From Hysterangium stoloniferum (Eukaryota; Basidiomycota; Agaricomycetes; Hysterangiales; Hysterangiaceae), in the NCBI GenBank assembly GCA_015178975.1, contig WHVD01000016.1, forward strand, positions 930,001 to 994,000: DNA of 64,000 nucleotides. The letters are read 5' to 3'. The first letter of the stretch is position 1; the number at the start of each line of letters is the position of its first letter. This document shows, piece after piece, positions 23,123 to 34,531 of the stretch. The notes under the pieces were generated by a model. The model worked only from the letters and a program-made list of their open reading frames with translations, searched no databases and had not been told where the DNA came from. Position numbers and translations under genes: made by a program.

Positions 23123-23529
23123 TGGATCCTCAACCTGTGAGAATTAAACACAATGAGAATGCAATTAGTTCACATTACTAGAAATAAGATTCACCACTGG
23201 CATCATGAGAAATAGCACTGCACTGCCATTCCCAGAGCCATTTTGAATATTTCCTGGAGGAAATCCACCCCAAAGCAGTGCTAGATGCAATTTGGTGGTT
23301 GTTGAGACCTTCCCCTTATCAAGCCAGATATGTAAAGGAAGGAAACAGTGGGGAAGGTCTAGATTGGGTGGCATTTTATTCTAAAGAAGAGAAATAAGTT
23401 TGATATTCACAAAATTCTAATACTGAAATTACCTGAATATCCCACCAGCTCTTTCCTGAATCAATGTCATCATATAGCTGAGTGACAGTGTTACCATCAT
23501 GCAAGTATTTCTTGACTGGATACCAGATC

Positions 23530-24171
23530 TGTAAAGGGTATGCATATATGCATACCTGGACTAAGGAATAATAACTGGATTATAGTACTTTATTATTTAC
23601 CTTTTATTTTCTTTCTTTATATTCTTTCTATATTTCGAGCACACCTTGATTTTGTAGTTCAAAGCTTTGTGTATACGTATGGGCGCTCTCGGCGCCAAAA
23701 GAGACAGACAACCTTTACCCAGCAGACACCACCTCGTAAACGACCCAGACGTCGAATAGCGAGAGGTGTCAAGGGTAACGTTTCAACTACCCTTAAAGGT
23801 AGTATTCTCTTGCATACGAACGTACTTTGGACTCGAACCGCGAAGGTCGAGTAATCTAAGGTCTTTGCGCTAGTCGACATTATAGTCGACTCGCGCTATT
23901 ATTTCTTTACTCTAGATATTCAGCTTTGCGTTGATTATCTATTCTACATCTAGCTACGAGTTGTACCGTGAAGGTCAACTCTTTCATTCGTTCATTCTAG
24001 CCGTCAAGAGCAACTGTACAGTTGCTCTTGTGATGCATAGCGTGTCTTCTTACTAGCACAGCTTGTCTGGTAATCTACGGTATTGTACTGTACGGTCAAT
24101 ATCTGCTAATAGTAGTTGAATAGACACTATTCTTCATATATCGAACGGTCAGAATCTATCGACTCTTCACA
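23530..24171 (+). repeat. TE-A 5' LTR
   Basis: 642-bp LTR beginning TGTAAAGGG and ending TCTTCACA. It contains two perfect palindromes: GGTATGCATATATGCATACC at 23537-23556 and a 26-bp one at 24005-24030 whose left half is CAAGAGCAACTGT. Compared with the 3' LTR, many differences are CpG in this copy versus TpG or CpA in the 3' copy. Confidence 0.9.
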
Positions 24172-24172
24172 G

Positions 24173-24188
24173 TGGTGATCCGGGCCAG
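24173..24188 (+). promoter_or_regulatory. Probable TE-A primer-binding site
   Basis: TGGTGATCCGGGCC begins one base after the 5' LTR. Its complement ends in CCA, as a tRNA 3' end does. The matching tRNA is not identified here. Confidence 0.45.
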
Positions 24189-24247
24189 ACCGTTCTTTTC
24201 CTACGAGGAAAAACTTATTATTTGACTACTAAGACCTGAACACGTGA

Positions 24248-27200
24248 ATGACTACGGGCAAGAATCAAACATCTAGGCCTTCATCAATGCCGGGTAGCTC
24301 CATGCCTCGTCAAAAATCTTTTAACCTAGAACCACCCCGTAACGTCACCCTGAGGAAGTCTTTGTCGACTTTTCAAGGATCAGCTCCTCTGGAGGATTCC
24401 CCTGGAGTAGTAGCTGGATCGTCTACGAACATTCCCCAGCTTCCTCCAGGATCACCTCCTCCAGAGGATTCCCCCGGAGTAGTAGCTGGATCGTCAATGA
24501 ACATTCCCCCCGATCCACCTGAGGAATGCTCATTACTCGAGCAGTTGGACACCCCTGGAGTTAACGTTGAGTCTAATCGAGCACCCACGCCCATTCTCAG
24601 ATTCCCTCTGAGACAGGTCATCCTTAAGCAGTTCCTCGGAGGTCATATGGTTTACGCCCAGCCCATCGATTACAAATGGGATATGTACTACACCGATCGA
24701 ATCGAATCCCCGAGGATCAGGTTACCCCCTTCATGGAGGAGTACAGTACGGATTACCCTATTCTACCGGAGACTGTAGCAGTCTGGTTAGGGCGTTATCA
24801 AGCGATTTTATCGGTGCGGGATTTATTCACGCAACCAGGGAACCTTGAGGATTTGACCCAATCGATTCCTGAATGGTCGAACGAGGTGATGACTACTATG
24901 GAAGGAGGAAGAAGAATTCTCAAGCGGGAGGTATTTTCTCTGTTCCTTGAAGCACTTCGTACGCATGATGATGTGTTGCAGATCCTGCATGTCCTGCTTG
25001 GTGGAGATCATGTTGTGCCTAAGGTTGACTACCAGTACATGTACATCCGTATGTTGGAGGAGTCTCTCAATGGAGTCACGCCAAATCTATCGCTGGCATA
25101 CCTCACTTTAAGAGGTCGGTTGAAGCGAAACCAAAGAAGACTTGATAAGATGGTTTTAGAGGTACTCCTCCCCTATAACGACTCGATCCAGGTCCCTGAT
25201 TCGCCTATCTCCACGACCAATTCATTCATTCGCAACTTAAACGGGTCCCCTGATACTCGTTTTATGCATTCTCTCAACCGTCCTGTAATATTGGAGGATT
25301 TTCCACTGGACTTGAGGACGCAAGTGATAGAACGCCTTCAGGAGAAGAGGATTGAGGTCTGCGCTCCCTTCCATCAACCTGTCACAACCGTCACATGTCA
25401 CGTATTGTCACAAACATTCAAAGGTAACTTTCAACAACTCTTCGACCTATCGAATTCAACTCGACAAACCGAACATTAATCGACACCATCGAATCTCTTT
25501 CGACATGTCTCATTTCGACATCATATATGATTTCATAATTAGTTCATAACATAGTCATAACGATACGACGAAAAGCATAAAAGGGCTACGAAAGGAACAA
25601 GGGAAGTCAGTCGAAATATCTGTATATTAGTAACATTAGTAATCTACTTTGTCGTACTTCTTCGACAAATACTTCCGTGAGTTCTCGTGACTGGTAATAG
25701 CCTCTTACTTCATCGACAGGGCGAATATATACTTCGTCGAACGAGGCTTTCGAGTTCGATTAGTAGAATATTATTCGACTTTATCAAAGAATAATCAATT
25801 CGTGACACAACCCCAGCCGTGTCAACTTCTGAACGTGACAGAGATCGAGAGACAAATCGCGATGGAACCGGGCCTAACGTCTCTCCAGGGAGATCACCGC
25901 TCTCGCGTCGCATTTGAGGGAGTCTCCAACAGCCCTAACTTCAGGGATGAAGTGACCACTCTCAGAAACCGATCAGTCGCCAACAAGGGTCGACCGTCCT
26001 TCTCCACGGCATTCACTGAGGGCATAGCTGGCCCAGTTGCTGGTCGAGGATCGCTTAATCCAGACGGTCCCCGCCATTCTCTACCGATCGCTTCAAACCC
26101 TTTCTTGCCATCAGGAGGACCCCCTAGCGATTCATCTGGGAGTTCGAATACTTCAGACCGGGGAGGGAACTCAGGACGTGGGGAACGCCACAATGGAGTG
26201 CCTAATACCCCTTTTCGAACTCCGATGTGGTCTCGAGCTAGCGCGCTTATTGATGACTTACCTAAGGACAAGAAGGTCACTCTTAACACCAACGACCTTA
26301 AGATCAAATGGTCTGATCTCCCTGAATACGATGGAGCTCAATCCGAAGCCCTGGACTATATCATGGATATCATGAGTCTCGCGGAGATATCAGACTCTAT
26401 GAGTGCGATCTTAGGAGTTGCTCTGCCAAGACGACTCAAGGGGCATGCTAAGGTCTGGTGGAGCACCTTAGACCGTGAGCATCGTACTGAATTCAGTCAA
26501 TCTCACGGGTCATTTCTTTGGGGTATTGTCGAAGGATTGCTCGGAACTCGTTGGCGTGAATCCTTAGCCTTAGAATGGGAAGCTATGAAATTTCGACAGG
26601 CTGGTCACGATCGTGAGACACCCGTCCACTATATCCAATGGAGAGTTAAACTTTATCGTTTCCTGTACGGGTTCCACCAGGACAGAGGGGATGAGACACG
26701 CAGACTCATTCTCACACTGCCTACGGAATGGCTCTACCTTCTTCAAGGACAACCCATCGATAATATCATGAGTTTACAGACTTATGCTAATAACCTGCAA
26801 GAAGCTCTGATTAACGCTTGGGTCCAAACACACCGGGAACGTTACAGGTTCCAGAAACCACGCGTAATGTTATCGGAGGGTCAAGAATTGGATTTTAGAG
26901 TCACCGGTGACTCCTCTTCACCTAACCATATTCTCGTTAGTGAGACTGACGAGAGAGGCTCGACGAGAAGGACCGTTCCAGACGCCGCTGATCCAAAACA
27001 GGGAAAGCATCACGGAAAAATGTTCTTCGAGAGGAGTAACAAGAGGAGTTTGGTCAAACCCACCAAGGAATGTTGGATATGCGGAAGTCCAGAGCATTTT
27101 AAGATAGACTGCCCTCAAGCTGGCAAAATGTCTCATTATGTCTCTATCAACAAATGCTCTGCACAGGATATGTCGGAGGAAGCTGAGGAGCAAAGGTTAT

Positions 27201-27838
27201 ATGAAGCGGTTCATGGACTATCTATACAAGGACAAGTAAATAACTCTGATGACGAATTGACTTTTGTTTCCATTTATTCGCCCCATGTTGAAGACAAATT
27301 AGTGAGGGAGGAAAACCGAACGACTGGTGAAGCTCTTCTGTCTGAAGCTTACGTATCCATACTCGCCGCAGATTTCTTCGAAAAAGGAGACCGGCTGAGT
27401 GCTCATCGGCAGGACCTTGAAGGCCTGACCGAGGACTACTGTCAGACTGGAGATTCTCACGAACAAATCAGTTCGAATTCGCTCTGTTCGCCTGGAGCTG
27501 ATGTTGACACGTTCCCATTTGATCCTGGGAACCCCCCCGATTTACTACCGTACGAGAACTCGGATTCGGAGGACGGCGACGATGATCCAGTATTGGATTC
27601 CCCTTCGAAGCATGTTCCTTGCCGAAGTGAACGCAGGAACGTAATCTTGTCCCTGCGCAAGGAAAGTAAGAGGCCTCGAATCCAATACCCTCGTCCCAGT
27701 CGTCTGATGAAGGAGGATACTACGATCCTTTATCAAAAACGGGATCCTCCCAGTGGTTATTCTAGCATAGGAGTTGCAGCGCTCCATGTTTTCGGTCATG
27801 TAGGAACTCCCGATTCACCCGAACACATTAAAATTTGA
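24248..27838 (+). pseudogene. TE-A gag, split by a solo LTR-E and a frameshift
   Basis: The N-terminal part starts at 24248 (MTTGKNQTSRPSS) and contains two copies of a PEDSPGVVAGSS-like proline/serine repeat. Near 24710 the frame moves at a C run (ESP to PEDQVTPFMEEY), consistent with loss of one base. The ORF then runs to 25379, where LTR-E is inserted. The reading frame resumes exactly after the duplicated CAACC and continues to 27838. The C-terminal half has the Gag capsid-like region (WWSTLDREHRTEF, YIQWRVKLYRF) and one CX2CX4HX4C zinc knuckle, CWICGSPEHFKIDC (about 27071-27112). Without the insertion gag would be roughly 1050 codons, long for a Ty3/gypsy Gag. A TGA at 27836-27838 separates it in frame from the protease. 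Confidence 0.78.
25380..25807 (+). mobile_element. Solo LTR-E inserted in TE-A gag
   Basis: 428-bp sequence starting TGTCACAACC and ending TTCGTGACA, with TSD CAACC on both sides (25375-25379 and 25808-25812). It is closely similar to the LTR at 57521-57951. The host frame, CCATCAACC joined to CCAGCCGTG, is open across the site, which confirms a clean insertion. Younger than TE-A. Confidence 0.9.
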
Positions 27839-30800
27839 ATGGACACGGGAGCGGATCTTTCCCTTATATCGGAGGAATTCTACAAGGAGCTGCAGGGCAT
27901 ATATAAGTTGAAACAAGGACTCAAGTTACGTCTAATCCAGCTCATGGGTAACGCTAAAGTTATCGGATATGTTAATATTCCCATTTACCTGGAGGACGAC
28001 AGTGGAATGTTACTGAAGTTCGCGGCAGAAACTTATGTCGTTAGAGGAATGACGGTGCCGATTCTTTTAGGAGAAGACTTCCATATTAATTATGAAATTG
28101 GTACTCTAAGAGATCAGCCGTTGGGATCTAGACTCATTCTCCCGGGATGACAGGGTTTTATTCCAGCCAGTTCTTCTAAGGAATCTCAACCTTTGACCTT
28201 CACCGTCAATAAGGCCCCTTTCGGGAAGCATGAGAAGGAGTCTTCCAAACTCACCTCTCTCCCCGATAAAGGTGTGCGTACTGAAAGAGTTGCGCGAGCC
28301 TTGGAGGATTGCACTATCGATCCAGAGTCAGCCAGACTAGTGCCTATTTTTGTTGAAGATCTAAAGGGCGAGGAATGGATTGTTGAAGGAATTGTACTGC
28401 AAAACAAGGACGGTTCTATATTAGCCACACCAATCACGGCAATTTCAAGGAATAGTGCGGCAGTACCTTTAGCCAATCCATCGTTAACCCCTAAGACTAT
28501 CCGACGAGGGGAGACAATAGGGATAATTCATAACCCCGCTTGTTGGGCTCACAAGCCCAGGTCACTCGAGGAGAAAGGTTTAATGGTAGCAGGCGCAACC
28601 AAGATCGCACACCTTATCGAAAGTCTCTCTCAACTTGAGGAGGACCGTCAAGTCGCCTCAGAAAGGCCTAAACCACCTGTTGAACCAGAGATTGCAGACG
28701 ATTTCGAACCGCCTGGTCCTAAGACGGCTGCAGTGGCTGATAATGAGAAATTTGCCTCAGAGGATCTTCACAAGTTAGTCAATTTGGGACCAGATATACC
28801 AACGGAGGTCCTGCCACGTCTCAGATCAGTTTTGACTGAGAACGTTAAGGCTTTCGGAGTCGACGGACGGTTAGGGCAAGTGGAATGTAGAGTCCCTGTC
28901 CCCTTGAAAGAGGGAGCCCAGCCCATATCCATGCCTATGTTCCCTTCGTCCCCTGCCAATAGGAGAGTTATAGACGAGCAAATGGATACCTGGTTCGAAC
29001 AGGGTGTCATTGAGCCATCTAAAAGCCCCTGGGGAGCACCAGCCTTTGTAGTATATTGCAATGGTAAACCGCGGGTGGTCATCGACTATCGGAAACTTAA
29101 TCATCTCACTGTTCCAGACGAATTCCCTTTACCACGTCAATCAGAGATTATGCAGGTGCTGTCGGGGTCAAATGTTCTTTCTTCTTTCGATGCGCTAGCC
29201 GGGTTTACTCAATTAGAAATGTTGGAGGATGATAAGCCCAAAACAGCCTTTAGATCCCATAGAGGGCTGTGGCAATTTAAAAGGATGCCATTTGGGCTCA
29301 GAAACGGCCCCTCCACATTTCAGCGCATCATGCAAACAGTTTTAGCACCCTACTTGTGGATTTTTTGTTTAGTCTACATCGATGACATAGTCATATTCTC
29401 TAAGAACTGGGATGATCATTTGCTTCACCTGAATCAGGTGCTTGGCGCTATCGCTTCGGCCGGTATCACTCTCTCTCCCAAGAAATGTTTTATCGGATAT
29501 AATTTGATATTGTTATTGGGTCATAAAGTATCTAGGCTGGGTTTTTCAACCCACCAAGAAAAAGTTCGCGCTATATTGGAATTGGCCCCACCCATTAAGG
29601 TTTCTGATCTACAATGGTTCCTTGGAATGGTCCTTTACTTTTCAGCATATATACCATTTTATTCATGGATGGTGTCCCCTTTATTCTCGCTCCTAAAAAG
29701 GGGAACACCTTGGACGTGGACTGCTGAACATGTCTGAGCTTATGAGGATGTTAAAACCGCATTAGGATCAGCTCCAGTGCTGGGACATCCAGTTAGTGGG
29801 ATGCCCTACCGATTGTATACGGACGCTTCAGATTTTGCCTTGGGTTGTTGCCTCCAACAAGTCCAGAAGATGGCTTTAGGAGATTTAGTGGACACTAAAA
29901 TCTATGCCCAAGCCAAATTGGCTTTTGACCGTGCACAGGACGTGCCATCCTTTGTTCATTGGTACAAAACCAAACAGCCCGAGATTGAGTGGTCGGATTC
30001 GTGGGGATCCACTTTTGAGGCGACCGAAGTTACTGTTGAACAAGTCATTGCATATTGGAGTCGCACGCTGAAAAGCACTGAGCGTAACTATTCTGCTACT
30101 GAACGGGAAGCATTAGCAGCAAAGGAGGGACTAGTCCACTTTCAACCTTTCATTGAAGGTGAACATGTCCTGCTCATTATGGACCATGCAGCTCTGCAAT
30201 AGGGCTAGATCTTACGAGAACACTAATCGTCGACTAGCCGCATGGGGGAGATATACGCTGCATTTCCAGGTCTCAAGATTTTGCATCGAGCAGGGAGAGT
30301 TCACAGCAACGTGGATCCACTGTCCAGACTCCCTCAGGTACCAGTCTTCGTGAGCCCTATTAGAGATGATTTGCAGGCTATCACCTCGACCTCTCTGGAC
30401 AAGAGTACTGAGGAAAAACTTATGGAAGGACGAACCCGCTAAGAAAGCGGTCTTCTCTACCATACTCGATTCTATGGAGCCTTTCGGAGTAACTCAAAAA
30501 GTCCGACTGGTCAGAATGGGATTCTCATAACACAATAAGGAACAACCAGGAAGACGAGTCTGACTTCGCATTGCGTCATCCTCAGCTACTAATCAGCATC
30601 GAGGAGGGATATATAAAGAAATTTCTAGAGGGTTATTCAAAGGGACCCGGTTTTCAGGAATCTCTACGCTTTAGATACCCCTTCACCCAACGCAGTTGTT
30701 ACTCCTTCTCACTACTTCGTGGGAGCAAACCGACTCCTGTACTTTCGCGACTCGGACTGGAAAAGTCGAGTCTGTGTACCCAGAACCATGATTAACTCGA

Positions 30801-32114
30801 TTCTAAGGTTGGTGACATGATAACCCTTTTGAGGGAGCACACGCCTGGAGGCCAGCGGTTGTTCAACCTGATGAAAGACCGGTTCTTTTGGCCAAGAATG
30901 CTACAAGATTGCATGTCGTACAGCGCGTACCTGCGATATCTGCCAAAAAACCAAAGTCAATCAGCACCGCTCATCAAGGAGCCCTCAGACCGGCTGACGT
31001 ACCTTTTAGGCCATTCGAGGTAGTTTCTATGGACTTAATCACTGGACTACCCGATTCAGGAAAGGATTCGTATTCCGCAGTCTTCGTCGCTGTTGATAAA
31101 TTGACGCGTTACGCTATTACAATACCTACCTTTTCGAACCTTATGGCTGAAGGATTCGCACGAATATTTGTCAAACAGGTAGCAAGCCCCTTCGGACTGC
31201 CCTCTCGAATAATCTGTGACCGGGATAAGAGATGGACCTGCAGGTTTTGGCGGGAAGTCTGTAAGATCTATGGTACCACCCTTGTGGTATCTTCGGCTCA
31301 TCATCCTCAAACGGATGGGCAAATGGAGAATATGAATGCGACCATAGAACAGATGCTTCGAGCCTATTGTGCCTCTGCTAAGGAAAGCTGGTCCCAGTGG
31401 ATTGAGGTAGTTGTTCACGCATACAACTCGACTGTTCACAGTTCCACAAACTACGCCCCGGCCTTCTTATTAATGGGATACCTCCCAAGAGGAATGTCTC
31501 AAGTCCTAGGAGGTGACGAGCCCCTAGTTCCTAGAGAACTATCAGACAGCCCTATGGCCGACCAATGGATCCTCGAGCTAGAAAATCATCGGCAGATGGC
31601 GCGGGATTCAATCGCTCGAGCCCAAGAGATTCAAGCACGAGCGTATAACAAGAAGCAAAGACCTGTAGAAGATATCTCTGAGGGAGACTTTGTATTGGTG
31701 AACCCCCACTCCCTCAAACTGGTGGAAGTCAAGGGAACGGGGAAGAAACTAATACAAAGACGGATTGGACCATTCGAGGTCCTTGAGAAATTGAACTCTC
31801 AAGTATTTAGGCTTAAGATTCCCCCGGAGTATCCTATGCATCCAGTCATTAATCGGGATCATCTGCGGAAATATCAACCCTCTCCTTCCAAGCTAGGTCC
31901 GAGACCCCAACTTGAGAACCTAAGAGAGTTGAAATCAGATCATGAAGAATATGAAGTCGAAGCTATTGTTGGACATAGGAAACAGCGAAATTGTCTGCTA
32001 TTTAGGGTGCGCTGGAAAGGTTATGGACCCGAGGAGGATTCGTGGTTAAGCAGCACTGACCTTAGAAATGCTCTGGCACTTCTGAGGGCGTACAAGGTGC
32101 TGTTCAACATTTAA
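27839..32114 (+). pseudogene. TE-A pol: protease, RT, RNase H, integrase, chromodomain
   Basis: Protease starts MDTGADLSLIS (DTG active site, 27839). RT spans about 28193-29734 with KPRVVIDYRKLN and the catalytic VYIDDI. RNase H (from about 29777) has RLYTDASDFALG. The integrase zinc-binding region (about 30800-31020) is frameshifted (ERLFNLMKDRFFWPR-like). The integrase core has MDLITGLP, ICDRDKRW and PQTDGQMEN, giving the D, D, E residues. A C-terminal chromodomain reads LLFRVRWKGYGPEEDSW. Gag, protease, RT and the start of RNase H are all in one frame, separated only by TGA at 27836, 28148 and 29735. A base gain near 30197 and a loss near 30245 shift RNase H, and more frameshifts follow to 30890. 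From 30888 to 32114 the integrase is open. This copy is defective. Confidence 0.85.
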
Positions 32115-32334
32115 CGGGATATATGCGCTCAAGGAATCATCTATTCCATCTCTTTTGTAACTTCCTTTCAGAAATATCTCAGTTATTCAGTGAGCCATAT
32201 CATTGGCTTTTATTCTTTTTCATTTTTCTATCCCTTTGGTCGATTGGGACAACCATTAATTGGCAGCAGACACATTTCCCCAAAACCCGGCCACAATTAA
32301 TGAATTTTATTTAACGACCAACTGAGCGGAGTTT

Positions 32335-32460
32335 CAATTCAATATATATAAAAAAGTACACGTAAATTCGCATAAATTTTCTTTATCTTTCACACCACGT
32401 CCTTCACCTATCTACAGCCCTTCCCTCTATCTTCAACTTCACCACTTTTATCGTGCTATA
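32335..32460 (+). promoter_or_regulatory. Promoter-like leader of the TE-A extra ORF
   Basis: Between the pol stop and the extra ORF lies an AT-rich segment with TATATATAAAA at about 32341, then about 100 bases of pyrimidine-rich sequence ending at the ATG at 32461. A TATA-like box followed by a CT-rich leader is usual for fungal genes. Confidence 0.4.
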
Positions 32461-34506
32461 ATGCTCCCTTTCCAACAAAACAAGCAAGTCCTCCCTAAGT
32501 TCAAAAAGGTCCCGCGAGCCCTGACAGCCAGTACATCCACGACTGGTGGGGGATTCATCACCCGCGTGCCTCGTACAGACAATGTCGAGAGCAATTGGGG
32601 TACCCAAGAATCAACCCCCCTGTCGACTTTCTCCTTTGGTGATGAGCCGGGGGAAAATACCGGTACGGATTGGAGCAAGCCGTTAGGCCCCTCCATCAGA
32701 CCGTCATCGGAGGAAGTCGCAGCTATCATGCGGAAGCAGGAAATGTTTATGGAAGAACACAACGCAAGGAGGCTCACCCGCAAAAGAGAAAGGCGCGCTG
32801 AGTATAGAAGTCAACAGGAGGCAAGGGGAGCAAGAGAAGGAGTCCCCTCCAAGCGACAGCGGCGTGAGTACAGAGAGCAATGCGGAAACAGAGCTTCCGC
32901 GCCGATCCTTCCCCCCCTGGGAGAGAAATGGGCCGACTTCACGGAGACCGATGATAGTGAGGGTGGGACGCCTTGCATTAGGACGACGGGAACCAAGAGC
33001 TGGAAGGAGAAGGAGGGTACCATCTTTTACGACTGGGAGCTACTTCGATGCATTAAGTTGCAACGCATAGTTCTTACCCGAGGGGACGGTCAAACATTGC
33101 CCCAACAAGAAAAAGGATACTGTAGGGGACCAATTGAGTTTTCCTCGGATGAGGATGAGGAGGAGGATGAGAACAGGAATGGCGTGTATAGCATCCAATC
33201 TCTGGGAGAGGATTGCCATGAAGGGTTCCTTCTCCCATCTAAAGTTCGCTTCGTAACCAGCGACCCCAACCAAAGACAAATGCGGAGACCGTCATCCAGA
33301 GTATGGAGGGGTCACCGCCCTAGTCAACAGTCACTGGAACGTGAACCTTCCACGATTCCGGTCCCACATCTCTCGCCAACGTCGAGGCCCCTTCCCATCA
33401 TTCACCCTACACACACTCCCTCAGCCCCGATTCTAACGCCTCATTTACCTCCCTCTTCAAAAGCTGTACCGGTCCCAACCTCACTTGGGATGTCGAGGCC
33501 CCCTCCCATCCTCCACCCGGCACACACTCCCTCAGCCCAACGCGAACCTTCCCCGATTCTGGTGCCTCGTCTCTCTCCCTCCCCGAAAGCTATACCAGTA
33601 CCGACCCAACTTCCACCGTCACCGGGTATCCCTCCCGACTCTCCGTATTCATATTGCGTGTCCTTGGGTAGCCCTATCCAGGACCTTCCACCAGAGCGAA
33701 TGGATGTTGATTTGGACCCCCCTACACCGGACGTCATCGATCCCATGGCAAGCAGAAAGGCGAAGGAGATGCAGAAAGCCACCACTCCTCTCCGAGAACA
33801 ATCCCCTATTCCCGTCCTTGACAGCCCGGTTCCCCTCACTGAGCCCGTATCCACAACCTTCTGGATGCGAGTAGCTGTCAACTACCCTTCCAAACAGTTT
33901 CCTGTCAGAAGGGTGCTATCACAGCTCGTGCCAGTACTTCAGCAACCGGTCCTTCAAGGGAGCCTCAAGGGTTGTCGCGGTCTGGCTCCATTGTCGGAGA
34001 TAATGGAGGATTTCTATCTCTCCTTTGAGGATCTCGCAGAGGGGAAGAACTTTGCACGAGCAGCACAGGAGATTAAACTCTCTATGTTCCGGCACATCAT
34101 AGTGGAGCTTCACCGTCTGCCCCCAGACTCAGCGAATGTCCTCTCTATTGCTGGCTTAGTAGATTTACTCGAGGCCCTCGTCCTGACGCCTCCCACAGAG
34201 ACCACCATGCAGCCACACGTTCCTGCCCCACTACCTGCGTCTTCATTTCCCCTCCCCAATGCTCCTCTTCTCATGCGGATTTCCGCTCCACCGGTTAGTG
34301 TCCGCACAGTCGTTCGTTGCAGAGAGAAAGCCTACAGACGATGGGCCGACTCCTTGTACAGGAATTCTAGTGATTTGGCTCGGGCGAGAATAGCCAAATC
34401 CTTCAGAGTAAAAAGGGAACGATGGGGAAACATCATTTTGGACCTTGGGGGATCCTCACAGGAAGCTTGGGGCAGCGTCCCAGATGCTCTTCGACACCTA
34501 GTATAG
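32461..34506 (+). CDS. Extra ORF of TE-A between integrase and 3' LTR, unknown function
   Basis: Uninterrupted 681-codon ORF in the sense direction, in the place an env gene would occupy, but with no signal peptide or membrane helix that I can see. About residues 100-140 are very basic (RRLTRKRERR, SKRQRREYREQ), a likely nuclear or nucleic-acid-binding segment. An acidic DEDEEEDE stretch follows near residue 225. Residues about 300-410 are proline-rich tandem repeats built on HPAHTPSA, PVPTSLG and LPPSP-like words. The C-terminal 200 residues are more globular (FWMRVAVNYPSKQFPVRR, MEDFYLSFEDLAEG, RVKRERWGNIILDLGG). I do not recognise the family. It is open while gag and pol of the same element are broken, so it may be younger in decay or under different constraint. 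Confidence 0.6.
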   Translation: MLPFQQNKQVLPKFKKVPRALTASTSTTGGGFITRVPRTDNVESNWGTQESTPLSTFSFGDEPGENTGTDWSKPLGPSIRPSSEEVAAIMRKQEMFMEEHNARRLTRKRERRAEYRSQQEARGAREGVPSKRQRREYREQCGNRASAPILPPLGEKWADFTETDDSEGGTPCIRTTGTKSWKEKEGTIFYDWELLRCIKLQRIVLTRGDGQTLPQQEKGYCRGPIEFSSDEDEEEDENRNGVYSIQSLGEDCHEGFLLPSKVRFVTSDPNQRQMRRPSSRVWRGHRPSQQSLEREPSTIPVPHLSPTSRPLPIIHPTHTPSAPILTPHLPPSSKAVPVPTSLGMSRPPPILHPAHTPSAQREPSPILVPRLSPSPKAIPVPTQLPPSPGIPPDSPYSYCVSLGSPIQDLPPERMDVDLDPPTPDVIDPMASRKAKEMQKATTPLREQSPIPVLDSPVPLTEPVSTTFWMRVAVNYPSKQFPVRRVLSQLVPVLQQPVLQGSLKGCRGLAPLSEIMEDFYLSFEDLAEGKNFARAAQEIKLSMFRHIIVELHRLPPDSANVLSIAGLVDLLEALVLTPPTETTMQPHVPAPLPASSFPLPNAPLLMRISAPPVSVRTVVRCREKAYRRWADSLYRNSSDLARARIAKSFRVKRERWGNIILDLGGSSQEAWGSVPDALRHLV

Positions 34507-34531
34507 CACATCCCTTCGAACTGGGGGGCAC

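Larger units (their letters stand above)
14235..23529 (-). pseudogene. Plavaka/KDZ-type transposase relic, split by nested insertions
   Basis: Minus-strand pieces line up in the order expected for one basidiomycete Plavaka transposase. In order: KYLHDGNTVTQLYDDIDSGK (about 23510-23430); LPLHIWLDKGKVSTTTK, PPGNIQNGSGNG and MMPVV (23374-23165); the cysteine motif ALHPCPQCFVHKDEL with FPLHTTQTMLDV (22211-21852); NAFWTIANSDPYSAV and GGHLFPKMVEVL (about 21830-21665); VPSWSGLKIVRNVI and DFSDGNTFWDI (about 21650-21490); FQTNYKDVERQ (about 16720-16596); IVTIDANKEALGYIAMDV (16545-16228); IPWKNCQVFEEKGRS and FLKYVVQ (about 16000-15865); and ACHMIPTFGGPDM with TYYLNDMVDADMF (14318-14235). Intervening DNA is mostly inserted LTR elements, each with its own TSD. 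The product would move a DNA transposon by cut and paste; here it is dead. The link between the 21490 and 16720 pieces is inferred, since the AT-rich DNA between insertions is not clearly coding. Confidence 0.65.

Noticed and set aside
24248..25479. Two separate genes upstream of TE-A gag
   Set aside because: They are the 5' part of gag, split by a one-base shift near 24710 and cut off by the LTR-E insertion; the apparent stop at 25479 lies within LTR-E.
33441..33881. 146-codon minus-strand ORF within the TE-A extra ORF
   Set aside because: Gly/Arg-rich antisense of the proline-repeat region; no start context or homology of its own.
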